A DNA stretch of 64,000 bases from Maridesulfovibrio sp. Its GTDB lineage: Bacteria > Desulfobacterota > Desulfovibrionia > Desulfovibrionales > Desulfovibrionaceae. The notes beneath the pieces were generated by a model. The model had not been told where the DNA came from, ran no database searches, and saw only the letters and a list, made by a program, of their open reading frames with translations. Below, one piece after another: positions 23,826-31,141 of the stretch. Where the stretch lies: NCBI RefSeq assembly GCF_963678865.1, contig NZ_OY787459.1:2322501-2386500 (forward strand), read 5' to 3'. The translations under genes were made by a program, and so were the position numbers. Each line of letters begins with the position of its first letter. Within the stretch, counting starts at the first letter, position 1.

Positions 23826-25781
23826 ATGACGGAACAAGACAATTCATCACAGAAGACAAAGCTCCGGAACATGGAGAAAAGGACTGCTCCTGAAGATCGT
23901 AACGCCACGCTTGAATTCAAACTGACCCATGATAAAATGGCCGCTTTCATATCCGCCTACACCCCGGCGGAAGGAAACGGTTCCACCCTCTCTCTTGAAC
24001 TTATGAAGGCAGAACTGGAGCGGTCCGGTATCAGGGGAGAGCTTGACCATGACGGTGCCATGTTCGCCCTGAAAAGATCCGCGGAAGGCAAAAGCATTAT
24101 CAATGTTGCTCTTGTAAGGGCTCTTTACCCTCAAAATGCTGTAGACGGCCAGATCATCACCGACGCAGACCTGAACTTTCCTGTTCTGCCGGGCATGGAA
24201 TTCGGGAGGCTCAGCGAAGCTGTTCCGGCATCACCCGGCAAAAATCTGTATGGGGAAGAAATCCCGGCTGAAGATACCCATACCCCAACACCGCTGGACC
24301 TTGCTCCCGACAGCAACTGCTCTCTTGACGCGGAAACCGGAAAACTGACTGCTAAAACCTACGGGCTGGTAAGAATCACCGACCATCAGGTCTCAATAGA
24401 ACCGCTAATAATAATTTCCTCAGACATGATGTCGGTAAAAACCAGACTCTACCCATACGACTGCTTCAGCATGCGCTACGATCTGGGTGCTATGGAAAAG
24501 GTTCTGGAAGGGATGGGCATCACACGGCCTTTACAACATGTAGTAGGCCAGACAGCTATAAAAAAAGCCCGTGAAACCGGAGAAGTGCAGGAAGCTGTCA
24601 TTGTAACCGGAACGGAACCGATACCAGGGCAGGACGGATATTTCGAGTATGCACGCGAAGATAAAGCAGCCACCTCAATCGGGACAACCGGCGAAGATGA
24701 CCGTGTAGACTTCAAGGACCGCGGAGTTCACCCTATGGTCGGCCCCGGGGATGTCATCGGAAAAATTCATCCTCCGGTGGAAGGCAAATCAGGTGAAGAC
24801 GTATACGGCAGGCTTACCCCTCCTCCCGGAGGTAATCCCCTTGAAATTAAAACCGGAGCTCATGTGGCTCCCATGCCGGACGGCATAACCTACAAGGCCA
24901 CATCCACCGGAATAGTCCATTTTCAGGACAACACTCTTGCGGTCAAGGATGTTCTGGAGACAAAGGGCGACGTTGACTACTCCACCGGCAATATCAAACT
25001 TGAAAAAGGCTCGGTTCATGTCAACGGTTCCATCAGGGAAGGTTTCACAGTGGAAGCCCCCGCACACGTTGTAGTTGCCGATTCAATTGAAGGCTCCAAG
25101 GTTACAGCCGGGGGAGATGTGGAAGTTAAAGGCGGACTGGTCATGGCCGGAAAGGGGGTCGTAAAAGCCGCCGGAATCATAACCGCCCAATTCGCCTCCA
25201 ATGCCCATATTGAATGCGGCGATGAAATCATTATAAAACATGAAATAAGCAACTGCCTCATCCGCTGCAAAGGCCCGGTCAGTGCTCTTGGCGGCAAGGG
25301 AATCATTCAAGGCGGGGTCGTAACTTCTGAAGTAAGTATAGAAGCCAACGAAATCGGATCAGAAATTGGGGTTAAGACCGTAGTGGGAATCACGGCAAAA
25401 CAAAAGCCGAATACTAAGCTGAGCCAAGAAAGGGATGCCCTGAGAGCAAGACTGCTGAAAATAAATTCCGCTATCGGACAGGGGGATGATGAATCGATCA
25501 TAAAAGGCACTCCGCCTGCCAAACTGGAGCAGATGAAACAAATTCTCATGCTCCGCGGCCGCATCAAAATCAAACTCAAGGAAATCCGCAAACAGCTTTC
25601 AAAAGAGCTTAACGACTATTACAAATCCCTTGAGCGACTCTCCATCCGGGTCCACCGCAAAATCCATCCCGGTGTGGAAATTAAGATCGGTGGGAAAACA
25701 GTACAGATAAGCAAACCCACAGCGCGCATGAAATTCCGCTTTGATGCAGATGAACGTACCATCATTGCGACCAAATTATAA
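23826..25781 (+). CDS. fapA: FapA (DUF342) family protein
   Basis: This 651-residue protein of the FapA/DUF342 family has an N-terminal globular part. Its beta-helix core (residues about 390-530) is built from repeats such as GSVHVNGSIREGFTVEA, KVTAGGDVEVKGGLVM, NAHIECGDEII and GVVTSEVSIEANEIGSE. A coiled-coil region follows at about 535-610, ending in a short beta domain. DUF342 proteins are linked to polar flagellar assembly or surface sensing in several bacteria; here a flagellar role is supported only by the flagellar genes downstream on the other strand. Two start codons are possible (23826 and 23871). The stop codon directly abuts the stop of the convergent FliD-like gene. Confidence 0.88.
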   Translation: MTEQDNSSQKTKLRNMEKRTAPEDRNATLEFKLTHDKMAAFISAYTPAEGNGSTLSLELMKAELERSGIRGELDHDGAMFALKRSAEGKSIINVALVRALYPQNAVDGQIITDADLNFPVLPGMEFGRLSEAVPASPGKNLYGEEIPAEDTHTPTPLDLAPDSNCSLDAETGKLTAKTYGLVRITDHQVSIEPLIIISSDMMSVKTRLYPYDCFSMRYDLGAMEKVLEGMGITRPLQHVVGQTAIKKARETGEVQEAVIVTGTEPIPGQDGYFEYAREDKAATSIGTTGEDDRVDFKDRGVHPMVGPGDVIGKIHPPVEGKSGEDVYGRLTPPPGGNPLEIKTGAHVAPMPDGITYKATSTGIVHFQDNTLAVKDVLETKGDVDYSTGNIKLEKGSVHVNGSIREGFTVEAPAHVVVADSIEGSKVTAGGDVEVKGGLVMAGKGVVKAAGIITAQFASNAHIECGDEIIIKHEISNCLIRCKGPVSALGGKGIIQGGVVTSEVSIEANEIGSEIGVKTVVGITAKQKPNTKLSQERDALRARLLKINSAIGQGDDESIIKGTPPAKLEQMKQILMLRGRIKIKLKEIRKQLSKELNDYYKSLERLSIRVHRKIHPGVEIKIGGKTVQISKPTARMKFRFDADERTIIATKL

Positions 25782-27584
25782 TCAACCCTTTGTGGAAACC
25801 AGCCGCCCGTTATCATCCGCAGGGTCATCAAAATCGAAATCAAAACTGTCTTCAAAAGTATCCACAAGTTCCCGCTTCACCTCCAGCTCAAGTTCGGTAC
25901 GCGGGGAGGGTTCAGGCAACCACGGTCCGGGTAAAGATGTTTCCGGGATCAGATAAGAACTGACCGTGTTTTCAATTACCTTATCATTAACGTCCTGCCA
26001 GCGGGTAAAAAGGCCGTCATCCTCATCTTCCAGCAGCTCACGTACTTTCGCCGGATCAGCCAGCAAAGCATCATAAAACGCATCGGAGTCAAACCAGAGC
26101 AGCTTATCCTCCTCCGCTTCCTTGAGGCCCATCCATTCCAGATCAGTCTCATTATCACTGACAGGATCACGCCAAAGGTCTGCAAAGCCCTCACGAAAAA
26201 GATCTGCAGCAGGCAGAATGGCTTTTCGGAGGTCATTATATCCGTCAGTAACCAGCCCGACGTTTTTCTCCATTTCAGTAACCGCATCCACCACCCGCAG
26301 GGGAAGGCTCTCACCGAAATTACCATCCAACTCCACCGTAACCCGGCCATGATCAAGAGCAAATTCACCGGGTGCGCGAACCTCTCTATAGCCGTTAATA
26401 GTCATCTGCGCGTCCGCACCGGGATGGGCGGTAGCATTCAATCCCAGCACTTCAAGCCCGGAACCGGGTTCCAGCTCCAGCCGTTCCCCGATCTTGGGAT
26501 TGACCGCAGTGATACTTACAGCCTTGCCGTCAATGAGATAATAATCATCACCGGTGTAGACAGGAGAAACCAGTCTGGCATCGACAACCTCGGCATTGAT
26601 CTTATCCGAAGTTGAAGCGGCGGAATTGGCAATGCGGGTCAGCACAGTATCCCAGTCATCACCTGCTTCCACATAGAAATCAATAGATCCGGACTCCGCC
26701 CCGATATTGTAGTCAATGGAATAATCTCCGGCGGCAATGGAGGTTGTAGCATTGGCATCAAAGGACTTACTCAAAAATTGGGACGGGCCTCCGGCGAAAG
26801 CACCGGAAAGGTTGTAGAGCCCCTCTTCTGCCGGACCGATGGGCTTCCCGGTTGCGTATAGCTTCAGGTTGGAGATGAGATGGCCGCTGCTGTCAGAAAA
26901 TGAAAGCTTATTGGCTGATTCAAGATCCTGCGTGCTGTCACCGCGATTTTCTTCCGTGACCACGTAGGCCGTGTTTACGGAAAATGCTAGGGCCGAGCCT
27001 ATGCCCAGCAAGTCATCAGGATTGGAACCCACCGCATTCTGTTTGAAAATGCGGGCCTGCACAGGAAATGAGCTGTCGTTGACCGCATCTCGCACGGCTT
27101 CCAGCAATTCGTCATTGGTCATACCTTCGCTGACATCAACCTCAAGATGTCTGGAGGAAGATCCCAGTGTCATGTCGAATTTGTAAGTTCCGGCATCAAG
27201 AGAAGTCTCAGCTTCACCGCTGAAACCGCGCGAATAGTAACGGTAATAACGTTGAAAATTATCCTTGTTGGTCAGGGAGGCGGAAATTTTATTATCAAGA
27301 AAAGGATCGTTGACGACCAACCGGGAACTGCTCAGGCCGAAGCCCTGATCCGGCCAGCGGAAGGAGGCAAGGGTTTCGCTTAAGGATTTGACCTTGGACT
27401 GCACCTCCATGGCCGCAGAAGGTGCTGTGAGTTCATATTTATTCTTTAAGGCGGCGCGGCTGAACCGTTCTTCCCAATAAGATCCGGGAAAAACTCTTTG
27501 CAGGGAATCAGGCTTCTCCGTCGATTCCGCTACCTTGAGGTTGGTTCCGTCCAATGTCAGTTCCGCCACAACCTGATTCTCCAT
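25782..27584 (-). CDS. FliD-like flagellar hook-associated protein
   Basis: This 600-residue acidic protein carries only weak but ordered resemblance to FliD (HAP2, filament cap). The middle has repeated beta-domain motifs (AGTYKFDMTLG and AGDYSIDYNIG, each followed by a stretch like SEGMTNDELLEAV or EAGDDWDTVLTRI). A D0/D1-like C-terminal region reads VTDGYNDLRKAI, then FDSDAFYDALLADPAKVRELL near 520-540, matching the usual FliD tail. It lacks a signal peptide, as expected for type III export. The start at 27584 lies 77 nt inside truA, with a ggag site in truA codons. It is convergent with and abuts fapA. The name is given with reservation. Confidence 0.65.
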   Translation of the reverse strand: MENQVVAELTLDGTNLKVAESTEKPDSLQRVFPGSYWEERFSRAALKNKYELTAPSAAMEVQSKVKSLSETLASFRWPDQGFGLSSSRLVVNDPFLDNKISASLTNKDNFQRYYRYYSRGFSGEAETSLDAGTYKFDMTLGSSSRHLEVDVSEGMTNDELLEAVRDAVNDSSFPVQARIFKQNAVGSNPDDLLGIGSALAFSVNTAYVVTEENRGDSTQDLESANKLSFSDSSGHLISNLKLYATGKPIGPAEEGLYNLSGAFAGGPSQFLSKSFDANATTSIAAGDYSIDYNIGAESGSIDFYVEAGDDWDTVLTRIANSAASTSDKINAEVVDARLVSPVYTGDDYYLIDGKAVSITAVNPKIGERLELEPGSGLEVLGLNATAHPGADAQMTINGYREVRAPGEFALDHGRVTVELDGNFGESLPLRVVDAVTEMEKNVGLVTDGYNDLRKAILPAADLFREGFADLWRDPVSDNETDLEWMGLKEAEEDKLLWFDSDAFYDALLADPAKVRELLEDEDDGLFTRWQDVNDKVIENTVSSYLIPETSLPGPWLPEPSPRTELELEVKRELVDTFEDSFDFDFDDPADDNGRLVSTKG

Positions 27585-28320
27585 AGTAAACTCCGGCCAT
27601 ACACAACCCTTGTGCAGGAGCCGTGGCCGGAGCCGCAGTTCTGTCCTTCATCTGTAATAATGATCGGACAGTTTCGGGTTCGGCTTTACCCCGCCCGATA
27701 TTCACAAGACAGCCGACCATATTGCGGACCATCTGCTTCAGGAAACCAGAACCACAGACCTCCAGAATCATTTCCTGCCCGATCTGACCGGGATAACGTC
27801 TGAATTCATGGATTGTGCGCACAGTAGAGCTCACCGGAGTACCGGTATTCTGGAAGGAGGCAAAATCATGTTCACCCAAAAAAAATTGCATGCCGCGATC
27901 AAGAGCGGAAAGATCAAGAGGACCGCATTTCCAGACATAATGCCTGCGCCAAGGCAGAAAAAAACTGTTATCCAGCCACAGGGTGTACGTATAGGTCTTG
28001 CGGACAGCATTAAAACGGGAATGAAAATCAGACGGGACAAGTTCGGCGTTGAGTACTGTCACATCGTCCGGAAGCAGAGAATTAAGTGCTCTTTGCCATG
28101 GGACAGCAGCCCTGTCCTCCTCCACATCAAAATGGACCACCTGCCCGAAAGCATGTACTCCGCTATCCGTACGCCCGGAGCCGTGAACCCGCACCGGAGT
28201 CCCGGTAATTCTGATTATGGCCTGTTCTAAGACACCCTGCACTGTGCGCAGCTCAGGCTGCAGCTGCCAGCCGCAAAAATCAGTGCCGTCATAGGCAAGG
28301 ACAAGTTTGATTCTTTGCAT
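27508..28320 (-). CDS. truA: tRNA pseudouridine synthase A
   Basis: TruA isomerises uridines 38-40 in the tRNA anticodon stem. The catalytic-aspartate motif is GRTDSGVHAFGQVVHF, near residues 50-65. Other hallmarks are the N-terminal IKLVLAYDGTDFCGWQLQP, the FLGEHDFASFQNTG segment and the C-terminal GSGFLKQMVRNMVGCLVNIG. The conserved end CMAGVYYGE is followed by about 20 extra residues unlike the family. These cover the start of the FliD-like gene, which overlaps by 77 nt. It lies 39 nt downstream of motE in the same minus-strand run. Confidence 0.95.
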   Translation of the reverse strand: MQRIKLVLAYDGTDFCGWQLQPELRTVQGVLEQAIIRITGTPVRVHGSGRTDSGVHAFGQVVHFDVEEDRAAVPWQRALNSLLPDDVTVLNAELVPSDFHSRFNAVRKTYTYTLWLDNSFFLPWRRHYVWKCGPLDLSALDRGMQFFLGEHDFASFQNTGTPVSSTVRTIHEFRRYPGQIGQEMILEVCGSGFLKQMVRNMVGCLVNIGRGKAEPETVRSLLQMKDRTAAPATAPAQGLCMAGVYYGESGCGGTDIGRNQPQGSGIDGEA

Positions 28321-28359
28321 TATAAGAATTAGGTGATGGCCGACGGAAAAAGACTTTTC

Positions 28360-29043
28360 TTATTGTTCCAGAGGAGTCTGAAGCTTGGTGAGTTCTTCGG
28401 AAAGCTTGGCTGCTTTCTTAGGCGTCACGAAACCGAGGATGGCACCGGCGTTGCGGCCGCGCATTCCTGACAAAATCTTGACGGCGAGGTCGGTGTCAAG
28501 AGATTCAATGACCTGTGCGGCCTGCTTGGCTTTCATGGCGGTGTAAACACCCACAAGATGCTTGATCTTCTTATCTTTGAGCACATCAGCATCGGCGAGC
28601 ATCTTCTTTAACCGTTTTTCAAGATCATTCAGATCGGCCAGCTTCTTATCCAGATTCTGCTCAAGGGTACGCAGAGAGCGTTCTTTACGGGCCAGCTCAT
28701 CTTCCTTGGCCTTAAGAGCTTTCCAGTCCGCTTCAGGCATGGTGGAGGGTTTGGATGCTTTGGGGGCTGGTTTGGCTTTGTCCTTGGCTTCGGCCTCAGC
28801 GGCAACAGCATCAGGCGGAGTGACAGCATTGCGGACAACATTGCTGCTTTTCACCACGGCCTCCACAACCTCTTTCACTTCATCATGATGCTCAGTAAGA
28901 TCAAAGCCCAATGAACCGATCAGGGAAAGCTTGAAAAGAGCCAGAAAAATCAGGCAAAAAAGTATCTTAGAAATTTTCAGGTTTGAAGCGAATAGTTGCC
29001 ATTTCGTCGAACTCTTTTTGTTCTTTGAGACTTTCTTCTTCAT
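28360..29043 (-). CDS. motE: MotE-family flagellar motor chaperone-like protein
   Basis: This 227-residue membrane-anchored protein has a single hydrophobic helix at residues about 26-46 (ILFCLIFLALFKLSL). An alanine/lysine-rich linker and a coiled coil follow at about 105-150. The C-terminal MgtE_N/FliG-like segment KHLVGVYTAMKAKQAAQVIESLDTDLAV occupies about 165-200. This is the layout of MotE, a chaperone for the MotB stator or MotC. It overlaps the end of fliJ by 77 nt on the same strand. No good ribosome-binding site is seen, so translational coupling to fliJ is likely. Confidence 0.85.
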   Translation of the reverse strand: MKKKVSKNKKSSTKWQLFASNLKISKILFCLIFLALFKLSLIGSLGFDLTEHHDEVKEVVEAVVKSSNVVRNAVTPPDAVAAEAEAKDKAKPAPKASKPSTMPEADWKALKAKEDELARKERSLRTLEQNLDKKLADLNDLEKRLKKMLADADVLKDKKIKHLVGVYTAMKAKQAAQVIESLDTDLAVKILSGMRGRNAGAILGFVTPKKAAKLSEELTKLQTPLEQ

Positions 29044-29404
29044 GATATTTCTTCGCCTGATTCTCTTTTAGCTTTTCGAGCAGTTTACGGTCTTTTGACT
29101 TATTTACAGCTTCTGCACGACATTTTTGCAAATTAAGGGCCAACTGCTTCAAACGGTTTTGGGCAGCTTGCAAATCCTCTTTTAGAGCGACATCATACTG
29201 CTGCCATAACCACATATCGTTAGCTGATAGATTTTCGTATCTTTTCTTCCGGTGGGCAACGATCAATTCTTCCACGGCCCAGAGCTTTTTCTTCGCCTCC
29301 TGATGCAGACGCAGGGCTTCAGCTAGAGCAAGTCTGGCCTGCTCTTCCGCTTGTTCCCTGAACTCCAGAACCTTTTCAAGCTTGAATACAAAAGGCTTGG
29401 GCAT
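28967..29404 (-). CDS. fliJ: flagellar export chaperone FliJ
   Basis: This 145-residue, almost wholly coiled-coil protein opens with FVFKLEKVLEFREQAEEQA, typical of FliJ. FliJ is a soluble subunit of the flagellar type III export apparatus, working with the FliI ATPase to bring export substrates. Its length and lysine/glutamate-rich helices fit the family. No clear ribosome-binding site precedes ATG 29404. FliI and FliH are not in this window, so fliJ is split from the usual export cluster. It stands 25 nt after a small Cys-rich gene and overlaps motE by 77 nt. Confidence 0.85.
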   Translation of the reverse strand: MPKPFVFKLEKVLEFREQAEEQARLALAEALRLHQEAKKKLWAVEELIVAHRKKRYENLSANDMWLWQQYDVALKEDLQAAQNRLKQLALNLQKCRAEAVNKSKDRKLLEKLKENQAKKYHEEESLKEQKEFDEMATIRFKPENF

Positions 29405-29429
29405 ATTTTGAAATGATTACAGTAAAAAA

Positions 29430-29594
29430 CTATTTCTTTTCTTCGGGTTTTCCGGCCAGTCCGCAATAACCTTTTTCAGCGTCAGCAAAACGCCACATCA
29501 TACACATTGTCCCCTGGCAGAATTTCATTTTGTCATCACTGGTCATCAGATAAGGACAATATTTGAATTTGGCCTCGCTTTCAGAATGGAGCAT
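29430..29594 (-). CDS. small cysteine protein, unknown
   Basis: This 54-residue protein starts at ATG 29594, with a gcgagg site 5 nt upstream; the frame opens at 29621. Four cysteines lie in YCPYLM, FCQGTMC and YCGLAG, a spacing able to hold a metal or an iron-sulfur cluster. Several methionines surround them. No family is recognised. It lies 13 nt after an exported protein and 25 nt before fliJ, within the same minus-strand run. Its function is unknown. Confidence 0.65.
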   Translation of the reverse strand: MLHSESEAKFKYCPYLMTSDDKMKFCQGTMCMMWRFADAEKGYCGLAGKPEEKK

Positions 29595-29607
29595 GAATAC
29601 CTCGCTG

Positions 29608-30819
29608 CTAATTGGATACAACTTTCTCGTAAATCAGACACTGCTTGCCCATGGCCTGCTTTACATATTCTTTAACCAGAACACCGATGCGTTCCTCACG
29701 GGTAAATTTATCGGCATATTTGCCGTTTTCATATACCTCGGGGAATTTGTCGGACAGGACAGGATGTTCTGCAGCAATGTGTTCGACCTGTTTTGAGTAC
29801 TCGGTAATATAGTGGTCAATATCCTGATCGGACAGCGCTTCGATTTCACGGACCTTCTTGGCAAACGCATCGGGTGAGGGCAGGTCGCTGGATTCCATCA
29901 GGGCAGAAAAAGCACGCCCGAAACGCTGGCTGCCTTCAAAAATATGTTTCGGGCGGACCACATTCAGCCCGGCCCATCCGGCCCGCAGCCACTTGAACAG
30001 GTAGCTCACGGTCTGTCCGGGTTTATTTTTGTCCTGAATGTAAAGGTTCACAGACATGGAATCATACATAAAAGTATCCATCCAGCCCATGCCACCGGAA
30101 GTCAGGCCGGGGATGCCACTGTAAAAATAATTCCACTGGTTGTCGTCCACCACCAACCCTTTCATGCCCACGCTGGATTTATCCATCTGCTTGGATACGG
30201 AAAGAAAAACATCACGGCCCTCAAACTTGAGCAACACCAGCAGTCGGTTCAAGTCATACCGATAATAACCGCCGCCGAAGGAATCCGGGGTATTGACTTC
30301 AAACTCCTCACCACGCCAGACTCTGGGGGTGTCACAGTCATCAAGATATTTCCACGGCTGGACCTTTTCAGCATAAAACGGACTGTCTGCATGCCAGCCG
30401 CTAACCCTGATTACAGAGGGATAAATAGCATAGTTAGGAATATCAGGATTATAAGTATACTCAAGAATCCTTTTCAAACCGGCATCAACCTGCATACGCA
30501 TGGCCGCACCATTGGCGGATTCTCGCTTGGGCAGATTTATAATTTCGTTTGTTGCCGGGGAATCATCCACATACTTGATCAAGCCTTTGATTTTTGAAGC
30601 ATCAAGCGTGGCCTCCTTACCGGCCAAAAAAGCAAATAAGTAGTCTAGCCCAGCACTTACCTGCTTGGGGAGTGTTATTTTCTTGTCTTTCTGCTTTTCA
30701 CCAAAAGTAGCGCACTCACCCTCCCCTGCCATAAGCGTTAGGGAAAGCATGGAAACCATAATCAGGGCAATTGCACAGAATAACGTCCGAAAAGAATTCG
30801 AACTCATAAACATTTTCAT
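29608..30819 (-). CDS. exported protein of unknown function
   Basis: This 403-residue protein has a signal peptide. The basic start MKMFMSSNSFR is followed by a hydrophobic run to about residue 36 (LIMVSMLSLTLMAGEGECA). A lipobox-like Cys near residue 36 is possible but not classic. The mature part is rich in aromatic residues, with WHADSPFYAEKVQPWKYLDD and GGYYRYDLNRLLVLLKF near the middle and a helical C-terminus. I do not recognise the family. The ribosome-binding site aaggtga lies about 9 nt before ATG. It leads the run containing the small Cys gene, fliJ, motE, truA and the FliD-like gene. Confidence 0.7.
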   Translation of the reverse strand: MKMFMSSNSFRTLFCAIALIMVSMLSLTLMAGEGECATFGEKQKDKKITLPKQVSAGLDYLFAFLAGKEATLDASKIKGLIKYVDDSPATNEIINLPKRESANGAAMRMQVDAGLKRILEYTYNPDIPNYAIYPSVIRVSGWHADSPFYAEKVQPWKYLDDCDTPRVWRGEEFEVNTPDSFGGGYYRYDLNRLLVLLKFEGRDVFLSVSKQMDKSSVGMKGLVVDDNQWNYFYSGIPGLTSGGMGWMDTFMYDSMSVNLYIQDKNKPGQTVSYLFKWLRAGWAGLNVVRPKHIFEGSQRFGRAFSALMESSDLPSPDAFAKKVREIEALSDQDIDHYITEYSKQVEHIAAEHPVLSDKFPEVYENGKYADKFTREERIGVLVKEYVKQAMGKQCLIYEKVVSN

Positions 30820-31141
30820 ATATTCGGTTCACCTTCCCGCCTGAGAGCGGCGGGTTTTATCCTTTTTTGTACTTAATATTTATGCACTATTCCGCGTCTT
30901 GGCAAGCCCGATATAATAGCACTAACCAAAACGACTGCAGCGTTAGGCGTGTAATTCACCTATTATTCACAGCAAGCAAAATAAATACCTATCATGAGTT
31001 CATTCATCATTCAGGAAGACTACGTATAACGAATTCAGTTACGCATAAGCAAATCAAAGTCGAACTGTCCACTGACCGTCAAAATTAAGAATGACCGGGA
31101 TGAACATGTCACCCCGGTCATTATATACGGTTTATTTTTTG
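30820..31141. other. gene-free stretch upstream of the exported-protein gene
   Basis: This 322 bp stretch is the 5' region of the minus-strand gene at 29608-30819 and the 3' region of the MCP. It has a hairpin cccgcc/ggcggg (30836-30854) whose inner strand directly precedes the ribosome-binding site. On the plus strand the same hairpin followed by tttta could act as a terminator. A TATAAT-like box lies at 30911-30917. A 29-codon-long reading through is not coding-like. The other hairpin is listed separately. Confidence 0.6.
31086..31122 (-). terminator. terminator of the MCP gene
   Basis: The inverted repeat aatgaccggg/cccggtcatt (about 31090-31099 with 31113-31122) lies 19 nt beyond the MCP stop on the minus strand. 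It is followed by CTTAATTTT. Confidence 0.65.

Noticed and set aside
30836..30866. Hairpin plus T-rich run read as a plus-strand terminator
   Set aside because: No plus-strand gene ends there; on the minus strand it is part of the 5' region of the exported-protein gene.
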